From the NCBI GenBank assembly GCA_965153455.1, contig OZ234495.1:12644875-12708874 (forward strand): a DNA stretch of 64,000 nt, written 5' to 3'. Numbering within the stretch: the stretch's first letter is position 1; every line of letters begins with the position of its first letter. The translations under genes and the position numbers were made by a program. Below, piece by piece: positions 51,780 to 62,760 of this stretch. Source of the stretch: Sphagnum compactum. Lineage: Eukaryota; Bryophyta; Sphagnopsida; Sphagnales. The notes beneath the pieces were generated by a model. The model was not told the DNA's origin, ran no database searches, and saw only the letters and a program-made list of their open reading frames with translations.

Positions 51780-51975
51780 AATTTTGTACACTGGCGATCA
51801 TCCACAAGAGGAATTAGCCAAATTTGGCTACAGGTCAAAGAGGAAAGTAGAAAAATTTAATACATTTACTACATTTTGCCAACCTGGTGGCACCTGTTGT
51901 CTAAATATGGCGATTAAAAGAAAAAACTCAAAATCTGGCGACTTTGGTGTTCTTTTTTTGGCAAAAGTCCTTTAG
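51780..51975 (+). repeat. Dispersed repeat with AGCCAAATTTGGCT palindrome, copy 2
   Basis: Contains GGCGATCATCCACAAGAGGA, TTAGCCAAATTTGGCTACAG, TTGTCTAAATATGGCGATTA and ATCTGGCGACTTTGG in the same order as the inverted copy at 16125-16300. Confidence 0.6.
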
Positions 51976-53067
51976 TATGTGTTGCATTCGATTTTATTTT
52001 TTGTTCATAAGTGGCAAAAATTTGCCCAAGGAAAAAATTGCTGAATCTAACCCTCTAGTCATTCCAGAAATTGTGGAAAATTGATTTCCTTGTCTTTGGT
52101 TATTTATTTGTAAGTACAAGGACCCTTGGTGATTGTGTGGTTTTTTAGCTAATTGAATACAAAAACATGTTTATTGTATTTATATTCAAATTAAAAATTA
52201 TGTGGAAATATATAAGGTAATTGAGTTGGCCAACAACAAAACACACAGTGACATTTCCTAACTAGCGTCAAATGGCTCTTTATTTCTCCAAACAAGATTT
52301 GCACCAGATCTTTTGATTCCCCCCAACGTTTGACTTATTAGTCGACTAGATTGGAGGACATTTAATCATTAGGTGGATTTTTCCTATTTTTGTTCGGTGA
52401 TTTTTCCCCCAAAACACGCACATTTTGATCTTTGACACCCAACTTCATACAATTCCACATTTATCTTTCATCAAATAATTCCCATAAGATAATTCAATAT
52501 ATATAAAAAAAACACAACAACATTTCCTAACTTATAGTAGGGACAAGCAAGCCACTAACTTAATTCTTCCATTCCCGACCCAATGATTTGAAAGAAAATC
52601 TGGTGATGAAGTGAACCAACAACCATTTGCAATTTTCCTTAACAAATTTTGAAGTCCAGCATTCTCTTTCTTCTACCAAAATCTTTCTCTATACAGTACC
52701 ATGCAGCAAGAAACAAGCTCACGAAAAATCAGTCCACCACAGTCATACAATAAACAAACAAGACTCAATGAAATAGGTATCAAACAATAGATGATAATTT
52801 ACTGGGATTCATCAAAAGAATTGGCAAGAAATAGATATCAAGCTTTATTGTTAATGGCAATCAAAGTTGGTTATGAGAAATCAGTTGTCATTTCGACAAC
52901 CATGAAATACCCAAAGCTCTCTATTGTATACAACACTAATGAAAACTCCTAATTATTGACTGACGTCTTTCTTTCTCTCTAGATACCAAGACAAATGAAA
53001 GTCTTTCCAGACGAAAATTCTACAAAAATCAGTGATAAAAGACACTAGAGATTTGTCTTATGAAGCA
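51976..53067. other. 3' flank of the CHX gene
   Basis: Contains the probable 3' UTR of the minus-strand exchanger gene but no independent coding sequence that I recognise. Confidence 0.5.
52844..52849 (-). terminator. Poly(A) signal AATAAA for the CHX gene
   Basis: AATAAA on the minus strand about 220 bp after the CHX stop codon, a typical plant 3' UTR distance. Confidence 0.5.
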
Positions 53068-56000
53068 CTAAATATCTATGACCTTGTTAGCAGAAGTACT
53101 CAGGAGCTCATTAGAATCCAATAGCAACTCTGAAGAAGACTTGTCTACAGAAGTACTTGGGAGCTCATTAGAATCCAAAAGCAACTCTGAAGAAGACTTG
53201 TCTCCAGAAGTGGCACTATGATCAGTAATGTTAACAGAGGTAGCTGTTGTAACCTGAGCCAGAAATTGTGTTGTAGTTGTGGCCAAAGAGGTCGCCAACA
53301 TGGGATCATGCTGTTGGAACACCAACACAGAGGCTCGGTTAGAGGGAGAAATGAGAGCATCTCCAATAGGACCAAGCTCAGAATACTCAACATCCCGCTG
53401 CAAAATCCTTGAGGCAAAAGGAGTCGGCCTTCGAGACCTGCCCACTAAAATCAAATCATACATGCTTGTCCTACTAACTTCAAGAATGGTTTCAATTGGA
53501 TCTGCAACATCGTCACGATGTTCAAGTGTGATTGGATTTGGAGTCCTGTCGGTTGTATTCACCTTTTCCTGCCTGCATATTAATGTTGCAATCGCCTCTT
53601 TATCAAGTTGCTGTTGTTGTTGCTTTTGGTCTAGTAGCCCTTGTGTTGCAGATTCATAAGAGCATCCAGGGCTTGTTGACGCTAGTCCGTTCATGTTTGT
53701 GATATTTTCCACTTCACCTTCACAAGGAGGAAGCATACTGATGCCGATATATTCGGGTCTAGAGTCTGCAAACTGAATCACATGGAGTGTAATGCCTGGG
53801 TGCTCCACCAGGTGACATCCATATGCAAGTGCTTCTCTGTCATCAGGACCACCAAAGAAAAAGACAACCACCTTGTGATCCACATTGCTGGGAACCAACT
53901 GTGCAACTCCACCAACTCCTTTGTCCACCAAGATAGCAACTGAACATGGTGCATGTTGCAAAACTTTCTGGTTGACCATTTGAAAACCTGGAGTTGTGGA
54001 CTCAAGTATACCGTCCAGTTGCTTGTGGAAGGGCAAAATAATTATCACAATGCGCTTGTCAGAAGCAGTTGCGCATATATCCTCATGCATATCCTCAAAC
54101 CTGGAGATGGCAGTCATGGGCCGCACAATCACCTAAATCCCAACATCCATGATACAATGGGCCTCTGTAGTACGAAAGTAAGAATGTCAATTAGATCCAT
54201 GAAATCAGTTACTTCTCATATGCAACTGGAAAACTAGCAAATCATGTAGATTTGCAATTTACAAGACTTATACATAGCAATGGGCACATGAGAAACATGT
54301 GGATAAGAATTGGAAGCCATTCCATGTCGTTCAAAGTTGTATCCTGACACATCCATGGATGCAACTTGTGACCCACAGAACACAAGGAGGGAAGACATAA
54401 TCAAGAAGACTTGTTACCTTGCTGAGCTGCCCATATGTTTTAAAAGCTACAAAAACTTGATCCCTATATTCATCTTGATTGCCCTGGTTGAAATAAGGGC
54501 GCCCATCTCGCCGAGCATGTTGCACTAGCAAGATGGAAGATGTACGTTCTGATAGTTCCACCAAATGTAAAGTGTAGAGGCGGAGAGCATGCTTAGGTAT
54601 CCCCCTCATGGCTTCTGTCAAATTGATCATGGCTGGCACATTTTTCATCCCATGCACACAAGATAGGATGCGGAGAACATTTTTTGAGTCATCCATGTCC
54701 AGTTTCCTATGAGTATATGGGATAGGGTTCCTTGCTGGTTTGTACAACACCATTACAAGGGGTGTTGTCATAAACGTTGTAAAAAGTGCCATCAACACCA
54801 TAATGGCAAATGTCTCATCATTCAAAACCTGCTCCACAAAAACTCTCAGAATCAGAGTTTGCATGCATTTGCAGAATGCATATAGATACCAAAAGGAAAT
54901 GGGAACCTTTTTCTTAACAACTCCTTCACTTCCAAACTTTTCTCGAAACAATTACACAATAACATGTAAAATCATGACTGATGGAAAAACCACTAAGCAA
55001 TTGGAAGAAGACTCACCCCGCGTTCCTTCCCAATGTTGAGCACAATCAACTCAACCAAGCCTTTTGTGTTCATGAGTATGCCCAATGTAATGGCCTTCTG
55101 AAAGATCAATTTGGAAGCAATTGCTGCCAAGAATGTACCAGTGATCTTACCGAAACATGCAACAACTATGACCAACACAAGGAGACCACCTGATTGTGCA
55201 CTATGGATGCTTCCAATGTTAGTATTGAGACCGCTTAATGCAAAGTAGAGGGGCAGCATCAGTATGGAGACAAAATCCTCCAGCTTCTCCACAAGAATTC
55301 CTGAAAATGGTCCCTCCTTGGGAATGATAAGTCCAAACAGAAATGCACCAAAGATGGAGTGTATTCCAATGGCGTCAGTGCAGAAACCAGCCACCAATAC
55401 TCCAGCTAATGTGATGCAAATGTACAACTCCTTCACTGGGTCATTGCTTGTAGAGTGCAGTGCTATCCATTTCATGACAGGTCGCACCAGGAAAAACATG
55501 AAAAGAACAAATCCAAAAGCACACAATAATACCCACACCACAATTGTTGGGCTTTTGCCTGAGCCTGATAATGCTACAGCCAGTGCCAGCAGTATCCAAG
55601 CCACAACATCATTCACTGCTGCTGCTGACATTGCTAGTTGCCCCACATCTGTTGTCAAAAGCTTCCGCTCTGCAAGAATTCGGGCCAACACTGGAAATGC
55701 AGTGATTGACATCGCAACTCCCATGAACACTAGAAAAGCACCAAACTTGCCTTGTGGTGCGATAGTCTGATGCAGCACGAATGAGACCCCAACACCTGCC
55801 ACAAATGGCAATGAGATTCCTGCAGCAGCAATTGCCATGGCCTTCCTCCCAGTCTTGCGGATTTGTCTCAGGTCAAGTTCCAGTCCCACCATGAACAGAA
55901 AGAACAGTAGTCCCATGTTTGCAATTGTACTTAGTGTTGATATACTTCGCACTGGAAACATGACATTCAAGTATGTAGTATTTCGTCCAAATGCCGATGG

Positions 56001-57068
56001 CCCCAACAAGATTCCCCCCTGCAAGACACACAATTTTCATTCTTGCTGTAACCAATCTTGAATATACAGATTTCTAAATGTACATCTATACCCTGGAACA
56101 TGCACGTCTCAATCTTCATAGGCAGCAGAATCTGGTGAGAGAATCCACATGCAAAAAGATGCTTGAGAGAAGATCCACTACCGACAACCGTATGTATAGG
56201 AGAACCTGGTGAAAGAATCCACATGCAAAAAAGATGCTTGAGAGAAGATCCACTACCACAAACCATATCTATAGGAGAACCTGCAGAGAGAATCCATATG
56301 CAAAAAGATGCTTGAGAGAACATTCACTACCAATAACTGCATGCGTAGGCAAAACTGGTGAGAGAATCCACATGCAAAAAGACTTTTGAGAGAAGATCCA
56401 TTACCAATAACTGTATGCATAGGAGAACCTGGTGAGAGAATCCACAAACAAAAGGATATTCAAGAGATCCATTGCCAAGAACTGTAGGCAAAGGAGAACC
56501 TGGTGAGAGAAATCTGCCCGCAAAAGGATGTTCAAGAGATCCATTCCAAGAACTGTATGCAAAGGAGAACCTGGTGAGAGAATCTGCCCGAAAAAGGATG
56601 TTCAAGAGATCCAGTCCAAGAACTGTATGCAAAGGAGAACCTGGTGAGAGAATCCACACACAAAAGAATGTTCGCGAGATCATCCATTACCAAGAACTAA
56701 TGCAAAGGAGACGAACCTGGTGCAAGAATTCCACAGACAAGAGGATGATTGTTCAAGAGATCAATGAGCAAGAACTAGCATTGCAATCCATTACCAATAA
56801 TGCATACATACATTGATCACCTCCTTCGATGGGGTCTTTTGAAGAGTGGGGAAAGGAAAAAAAGGCTTACAACAATCTCTGCAATCACACGCGGTTGTCT
56901 CATGGGCTTGAACAGGAAGGCAAGCAAGCGTGTGATGATGAGAACCAATGCAATTTGCAAACTAAGTAACGGCAATGCAAAGTGCATGGGATTGTCCCCT
57001 TGCCACACCCCATTTGACGTTGCCGCCATGGGCGTGATACAGGTCGCGTTTGTTGTTGTTGTCGCCAT
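53068..57068 (-). CDS. CHX: CHX-type cation/proton exchanger (CPA2 family, CHX15-20 group)
   Basis: Integral membrane K+(Na+)/H+ antiporter of 891 aa. Four exons join in phase 0: 57068-56871, 56018-55017, 54828-54418 and 54132-53068. The N terminus has the family motif [12 protein letters not shown] followed by hydrophobic helices; [10 protein letters not shown] at the first junction continues as [12 protein letters not shown]. Residues to about 440 form the Na+/H+-exchanger domain, with [11 protein letters not shown] and the conserved Asn-Asp pair in [11 protein letters not shown] (about 202-203), then [15 protein letters not shown] and [15 protein letters not shown]. The cytosolic C-terminal half has the CHX motifs [38 protein letters not shown] and ELGPIGD. 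In Arabidopsis the CHX16-20 proteins act mainly in endomembranes in K+ and pH control. It is longer than typical ~800-840 aa relatives because of Gln- and Ser-rich insertions and a duplicated 19-aa C-terminal unit. Confidence 0.95.
53104..53217. repeat. 57-bp in-frame tandem duplication in CHX
   Basis: Two 57-bp copies starting GAGCTCATTAGAATCCAA at 53104 and 53161 encode two [18 protein letters not shown] units (19 aa each) near the C terminus of the exchanger. Only a few substitutions separate them. Confidence 0.9.
56128..56800. repeat. Nine-copy minisatellite in CHX intron 1
   Basis: About nine tandem units of 70-76 bp, each starting near AACCTGGTGAGAGAATCCA and containing CAAAA(A/G)GAT, GAGAxxATCCA and CCAAxAACTG. 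The array fills most of the 852-bp first intron (56019-56870). Left units are closer to each other than to right ones, showing local spread. Apparent frames across it are not genes. Confidence 0.9.
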
Positions 57069-57475
57069 GTTCTCAGTCTGCTCCTCCTCCTCAGAGCTTT
57101 CTTCTCCTCAAGAAGCAGCAGTTCCAGAGGTCGACCAGGCATTTCAGCTACAGCACAATCGTTTTTACGACAATCTTATGACAACATCACGAGACAGCGA
57201 GCGAGACGCCGAGATGATCGGGACCAACCCAACTCTCACAATTCGGTCTCAGACACGCAAGAACACTCTAACCCTAACTTCCTTCCCCTGCTCCACCCGG
57301 ACAAGAAGCTCCGCGATCTGGTCCGGGTGTGAGGAGGCTGCGGCCATTTCTGATTGCCATCTCGAAACGGCAGCGAGAGAGAGAAGAAGCAGCAAAAGCA
57401 GCAGTACAGGAATGTGGAACTAGGAATCCATCCACTAGTAGTGCGCCGTTGGTATTGTTTTGCAGCAGCAACAGC
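57069..57475. promoter_or_regulatory. Divergent CHX/PYRD intergenic region
   Basis: About 400 bp separates the two start codons, which point away from each other, so this segment must hold both promoters and both 5' UTRs, unless PYRD starts at the upstream in-frame ATG (57329), which would leave 260 bp. It is clearly GC-richer than the distal spacers. No TATA box was convincingly placed. Confidence 0.55.
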
Positions 57476-59902
57476 ATGGGAATTCCCCTCCATTCTTGCT
57501 CCCTGCATTCTTCAGCTGCTGCTACTCTTGTGGCTTCTTCTTCTGATCTCTCGCAAAGCAGCAAATGGTTGAGGAGTTATAAGCCTCCGATTAGTAGTAG
57601 TAGAAGGAGCAGCAACAGCAGGTGTGAAGCAGCAGCAGCAAGATGCTTGGCATCCACAGGGTATGGAAGAGAACAAGAACAACAGGACGCGGCTTACATG
57701 CGGGAGTGCGTGGAGCTCGCACGGCAAGCAATCGGCCATACGTCGCCGAATCCTATGGTAGGATGCGTGCTTGTGAAGGAAGGGAAGGTTGTAGGACGAG
57801 GTTTTCATCCTAAAGCTGGACAACCACATGCCGAGGTGAGAGAGAGATCCTTTGAAAGATCTTTGAATGCATGCAGGAGGGTATAGTCAGACTGTGGGGT
57901 TTTTGTTCTGACATCATGGCGGATTGCTTGCAGGTTTTTGCTTTGCGAGAAGCAGGGGAATTGGCAGAAAATGCAACAGCGTATGTGAGCTTAGAGCCTT
58001 GTAATCACTTTGGCAGAACTCCTCCCTGTAGTGCAGCATTAGTCCGTTCTCGAGTCAAGCGCGTGGTGGTGGGCATGATCGATCCCAATCCCAAGGTCGC
58101 AGGCGAGCAGAGCTTATCTTCTCCTCCTTTTTGCCATTTTTTCTTTCTTGCATTTTGTCTCTGTAGTGTGGCTGGCTCTCATCTTTTTCTTCTAGTTCTG
58201 GTGTGCCTACAGCTCAAACCCTAGATCCTAAACCCCTTTGTTCCTTCCTCCTCTCATTATATGGCTCCTCCTCCTCCTGTTGTCTTTTGTTGAAATCTGA
58301 TTCAGATTATTAAACTTCATACCTCTGGAACTCTTTCTTGTGAAGCAGGAAGTGGCGTGAAAACACTACAGGATGCAGGCATAGAAGTTGTGGTGGGTGT
58401 TGAGGAGGAACTGTGCCGAAACATGAATGAAGTCTTCATTCACCACATGTGCACCAACAAGCCCTTTGTCATTCTCCGGTAGGTACCTCTCACAGCAGAC
58501 TGTTCATCCTCTTCGCTGCCAAGAGTTTTCTTTCACATCTCTGTATATCTATCCATCTACCGGTTGCATTCATGATCAGAACACCAGTTACTGCCTCCAC
58601 TGTTGTTTGAACTCACACCGTGCTTGAGGTTCTCAATCATCCATGTGAAGGACTGGGAGTGGATGACACCCACACAACCAAGCCTTTAGTGTGGAACATG
58701 GAAATCAGGAGACCCAGATCTGGAACAAGGTTTTAGATACTAGAAACAGTCTTGACTTGCACAACAATTTATGTCCAGATGACATGTTGGTTGTTTTGTA
58801 TTTCATGGTTGTGAGCATACTTTGTGGATTTCTGCAAACGTCTTCAGGTATTCCATGTCAATGGATGGTGGGCTTTTAGGAAGCTTGGGGTTCAATGCTG
58901 CAGTGCCGGGCAGCAGCTACAGTAGATTGTTACAGGAGGTTGATGCAGTGGTGGTCACAGATGCTGCAGTGTACAATGATCCAGTTCTCCTTTCATCAGA
59001 ACCAAATGCCAAGCAACCCCTGCGTGTCATACTTGCCAGGTTCCTATTTTCACTTTTGGCTGTGTTACCTGTATGTCACGACAAATTCTGACGGTTTCTT
59101 GACACACATAACTGATCAAGATTGTTATCAAGTAGCATTGTCCTTCCGACAAAGGTTGGAAGGGGAAAATGGGGCAAGAGCACAGCACATCATGAAATCA
59201 TGAAAAGAACCTCAGTTAGATATCATATCTCAGTTCTCTTTTACTATAAAGCTCAAAGCTCAATAACTACTATGCATGAAGTCTTGATCCAAGATTGCTT
59301 TTCGCTGATTTCCAGGGTTTTATGCATAGCATTCAAAGTTCTACTACAATGCTTAAGAGTTGAGGGCAGATGTTGAGATGCATGGTGGGATGTCTGTTTT
59401 TCCACTGAGCACTAATGTGATTATTTGTTTTTCATTGGGCAGATCCCTGGACCTTCCTTTGGAGTCGCAAGTATTTGATACTACACAGGCCCCAACAATG
59501 GTTCTTGCAGACCAGAGTGCATGGGTCATGAACTATCAAAGCACTAGCATGCAGGATGGAAAGGCAATGGAGCATCGCTTACAGGCTAGAGGTGTGGATG
59601 TTGTAATGCTTGAGGACCTCAGCCTTGAGCAAGTGTTGAGTGTATGTTACCTGCAGGGTGCTTACTCAGTGCTCCTGGATTCAAGAGGGCCTGATCTTTC
59701 TGGACTGGAAAACTTCTTGGGCCAGCACGCTGTCCGAGAAGATGTGGTCAACAAGCTTGTTGTAAATATTTCTCCTGTCCTTCTTGGGGAGAACAGAACT
59801 GGACCTGGCTTCTGCTTGGGGGATGACTTATTGAAATTGGAAAGGGTTTCAACACGAGTCTCAGGCAGGGATGTTGTCATTGAGGGTTACTTTCCAAATT
59901 GA
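57476..59902 (+). CDS. PYRD: Plastid riboflavin-biosynthesis deaminase (PYRD)
   Basis: Converts diamino-hydroxy-phosphoribosylamino-pyrimidine to its deaminated product, the second step of flavin synthesis, in plastids. Five exons give 436 aa: 57476-57835, 57934-58102, 58349-58478, 58848-59039 and 59443-59902. Residues 1-60 are a Ser/Ala/Arg-rich transit-type peptide; an in-frame ATG at 57329 is possible. The zinc deaminase site is intact: His118-Ala-Glu120, then Cys143 and Cys152 in EPCNHFGRTPPC. The C-terminal half (from RYSMSMDGG) is a RibD-reductase-like domain. Arabidopsis PYRD, about 426 aa, has the same domain order but a catalytically inactive reductase half, and I infer the same here. 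Intron 2 has a GC donor (GCAG|GCGAGC) that alone restores VAGSGVKTLQDAG. The gene is head-to-head with CHX. Confidence 0.93.
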
Positions 59903-60863
59903 GAATGATTCTGCAGACTAATTTGTGTGCATTGTTTGTTTTGCCAACAAAGTTTTCCTACACTTGAAAAAGTGTTTAGCAGTTTGAATATCCACATGAT
60001 TTGCCTCACATTCTTTAACACATGGTCAATTTGGATGAAACTGTGAATCCTGACTTTGGGAAGTGCTGTGGATTTTGGAAATCTTTTTTTCTGCTTGCAT
60101 TCATATTTCTAGCATTGCTCTTCTGTTAGCTCCAATTCTACCTTCGATTTGGAAAGGAGAAAAACTCAATTTGACACTTAGGGTTACATTCTATTGTTTA
60201 CTAGCTAGTTCTGGATTCAAGAGGACTTATGAAATGAGCATTTGCCTCTTCTACATACCTTTAAAGTAAACCCTTGTGTTTGAGCTCCATTGTGTTTCTT
60301 CATGACTATTATACCATTAACCTTGCGGTAAGCAATGAGACCTTTGGGCACCAGTGCACAAAACCAAAATCCTTGTGCTAATCATGTTATGAATGTGGCA
60401 AACTATGCATCACATGATTTGACTCTTCTTCAATTTAACATGTTAATTATTATTCACCTTATAAAAGGCCCATGTGGGTGAATTCATGTTATGACATGTC
60501 CAAGCCTTCCCTTGATTCCTCAAACTTTCTAGATGTACTTCTTGCACATGACAACTTCATCACCACCATCAGGAATATGTCAAAATGTGTTCTTGTTATG
60601 CACCTTGGACATCTATGATGCCATTACTACTACCATATCCTGTGAAGCCTACAACGTGCAAACTAGCACTAACATTTGGAGTTGAAAACTCCATGGAAGC
60701 AAAAATAAGGGAAGTATAAGAATTGTGAAAGATTCAGAGGAGTTCAAATTCTTCAGAGAAGGATGCAAATCATGTTGACCTTCTTCCAGCTTTTTGTGAT
60801 TGAAATTAGGGTTTCAAGGTTTTTGTACAGTCTTAGCCATCATCACTCTGCTGTTCATTGCAG
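59903..60863. other. Spacer after PYRD
   Basis: Probably contains the PYRD 3' UTR at its left side. No P-loop or other upstream kinesin exon could be found here. No gene is seen. Confidence 0.5.
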
Positions 60864-61670
60864 GAGTATGCATGCAGAGGAGTTATCCCAAGAGCTGTGC
60901 ATTGCCTCTCAGGAGAAGGAGGAAAAGCCCGAGGCCGGTATCACTGTGCAAATGTCCTCTCTCAAAGTTTACAATGAGGTGTGTGACAAATGGAGCTGCA
61001 CTTTGACTCCTATCTGCACTGAAAACATTCAGAAACAAACAATCATCACCAAGTCTTCGTGGTCTCTTACTGGAATTGTGTGCACCACTATATCTGGAAG
61101 TCACACCCAACCTTTGATAGTCCTAGCACTTTCACAGTAGCTACATTTGTGGAAAGCCTGAAAGATTGATTGAAACATCTCTTGCACTGATGATTCGATG
61201 AATCTCTAGAGTGTTAGGTCTACTGTCTGCAAATGCATGGTATGCAACTTGCTCACCCTCAACAGAAAGTCAAGGTGTTGAGAAGAGAAGTGTTGGATGT
61301 CAAACAGCGAACAAGATTTATTTCCTGACCAACCCTGGGCTTGGTCTGTTGTTGGTTTTGTGGGTATGTGTTTTTGCATGTACATTGGTCTGTGTGGAAA
61401 GCATCTTAAAAAAGTCTTGTCTGTCTGTGTTTGTTCCTGCCCCCAATTATGTTCCTGAAGTGGGCCAAGGGGGGATGTGCAAAGCAGGGCATATATGACC
61501 TTCTACAAAGGAAAGGAGAGCCAGGGGGGTGCTTAATGATTCTTGAGGATAATGGTATTTTGGAGATTCCAGGGCTTGCAAAGATACCAGTTGAAAATGA
61601 GGCAGAAACTCTGAAGCTGTATTTTGAAGGCGAGAAGTTGAGGTCTTACTCTAATCATACATTGAATCAG
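60864..61670 (+). pseudogene. Kinesin motor-domain fragment, two exons
   Basis: Two exon-like segments keep good splice signals. The first is 60864-60978 (TTGCAG|G ... AATGAG|GTGTGT), encoding ...ITVQMSSLKVYNE. The second is 61488-61670 (AAAGCAG|GGC ... AATCAG|GTTGGT), encoding GIYDLLQRKGE, LEIPGLAKIPV and LKLYFEGEKLRSYSNHTLNQ. Joined in phase they reproduce the kinesin motor middle: EVYNE-x-x-YDLL, the PGL-x-x-x-PV strand, and helix 3 ending at the LNQ that precedes SSRSH (switch I). The P-loop exons upstream and the SSRSH and DLAGSE exons downstream are absent from the window, so no working motor can be made. The subfamily cannot be fixed. Kept introns argue for DNA-level capture or deletion, not retroposition. 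Confidence 0.65.
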
Positions 61671-61734
61671 GTTGGTACACTATCAGAAATGAGGCTGTTG
61701 AATTGGATGATTGATATCCAAAAAAATGTAGCGA

Positions 61735-61868
61735 TCGAAAAAATTTAATGCCACATGATTGGCAATGGAATGTTCTCGATCGCCACTTGGTGCCCGAAGG
61801 CATTCCATCACCATTTGGTGCCCAAAAGCATTCCATTGCCAATCGTGTGGCGACTAAATTTTTCCAAT
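61735..61868. repeat. Fold-back repeat after the kinesin fragment
   Basis: GCCACATGATTGGCAATGGA (from about 61750) is mirrored at 61829-61851 by its complement with one or two mismatches. Similarity extends outward through the AAATTTA blocks to ~35-bp arms. The loop holds a direct repeat (CCA(C/T)TTGGTGCCC then CATTCCAT). Further partial palindromes (ACTTGGTGATCAAAAAG type) run on to about 62020. Confidence 0.75.
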
Positions 61869-62760
61869 TGCCACATGATTGGCAACTGAAACTTTTTGAT
61901 CACCAAGTTTATAACAACTGAAATTTTTCGATCGCCACAACCAAGTTCATCATAAGCTTGGTGATTGAAAAGTTTTGATTGTTGTAGGTTTGACGATCGA
62001 AAATTTTCGATTGTCAGAGGCTAAAGACGACCAAAACGGGTCCAATTTTGATCTCCCATAAACCTCCCCCAAGTAGCCTGAGAGTGTCTTTGACCTAGGC
62101 CAACTCTAATTGACGTGATGTAAGGGTGCGTCTACATTTAGATGTGTCTGCCATGTTGTGACGAATGAATAAATGATGTGACAACCTTGGCCCCCACAAA
62201 AATAACCCGTGCCCAAATGGGTGATATAATGCAAAGAATCATCAATGAAGTTAAAAAAGGTGGGATTCAACTCACTGACCATGCCACATCATTATTGCAT
62301 CTGGTTGCATCAAATGTTTGAAATATTCGCCTTTGTTTTAAATACCTACCTCCAAGAAATTGTCTAAATATGGTGACAGAGAGCGAATGTGGGACGTCAC
62401 AGAGTTCGCTCTAAATTCCTTTTGTAGCCGCAGCCGTGCGAAATTTGACCCAAAAAAAGAGACTACTAGTTATTAGATCTCTTTAAATCTCATGTGTGCG
62501 TATGCTTGTCGGGACTGCGGACTCTGCGCACGTGACAGGGCGGTTTGCATTTCTCTGGACCAGACTGCACGTTATTCTGCAGAGATTCTGGCTTTGAAGT
62601 CTAGAGCTAGGTAAGAAGCTGCTCATCAGGACTGCTGAGCTCCAAAAATCTGGTGTAAGTTTTTTGTGTTTGTCTGAGGCCTTCTGGTGATAAATTGAGA
62701 ACGACATTAGAGAAGAAGATTATAGAGGCAGACTTCTTCACTCATAGCCTGAGGGACAAG
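61869..62760. other. Spacer between kinesin fragment and MES gene
   Basis: The left 150 bp carries secondary palindromes with GATCG and CACCAAG motifs. The TCTAAATATGG block of the dispersed repeat recurs near 62365. The right part may include the promoter and 5' UTR of the MES-like gene. No other coding sequence is seen. Confidence 0.4.

Noticed and set aside
56253-56816. Several 64-118 codon frames on both strands in CHX intron 1
   Set aside because: Generated by the tandem minisatellite; not independent genes.
57236-57564. Minus-strand frames across the PYRD first exon
   Set aside because: Shadows of the PYRD coding strand and the GC-rich 5' region.
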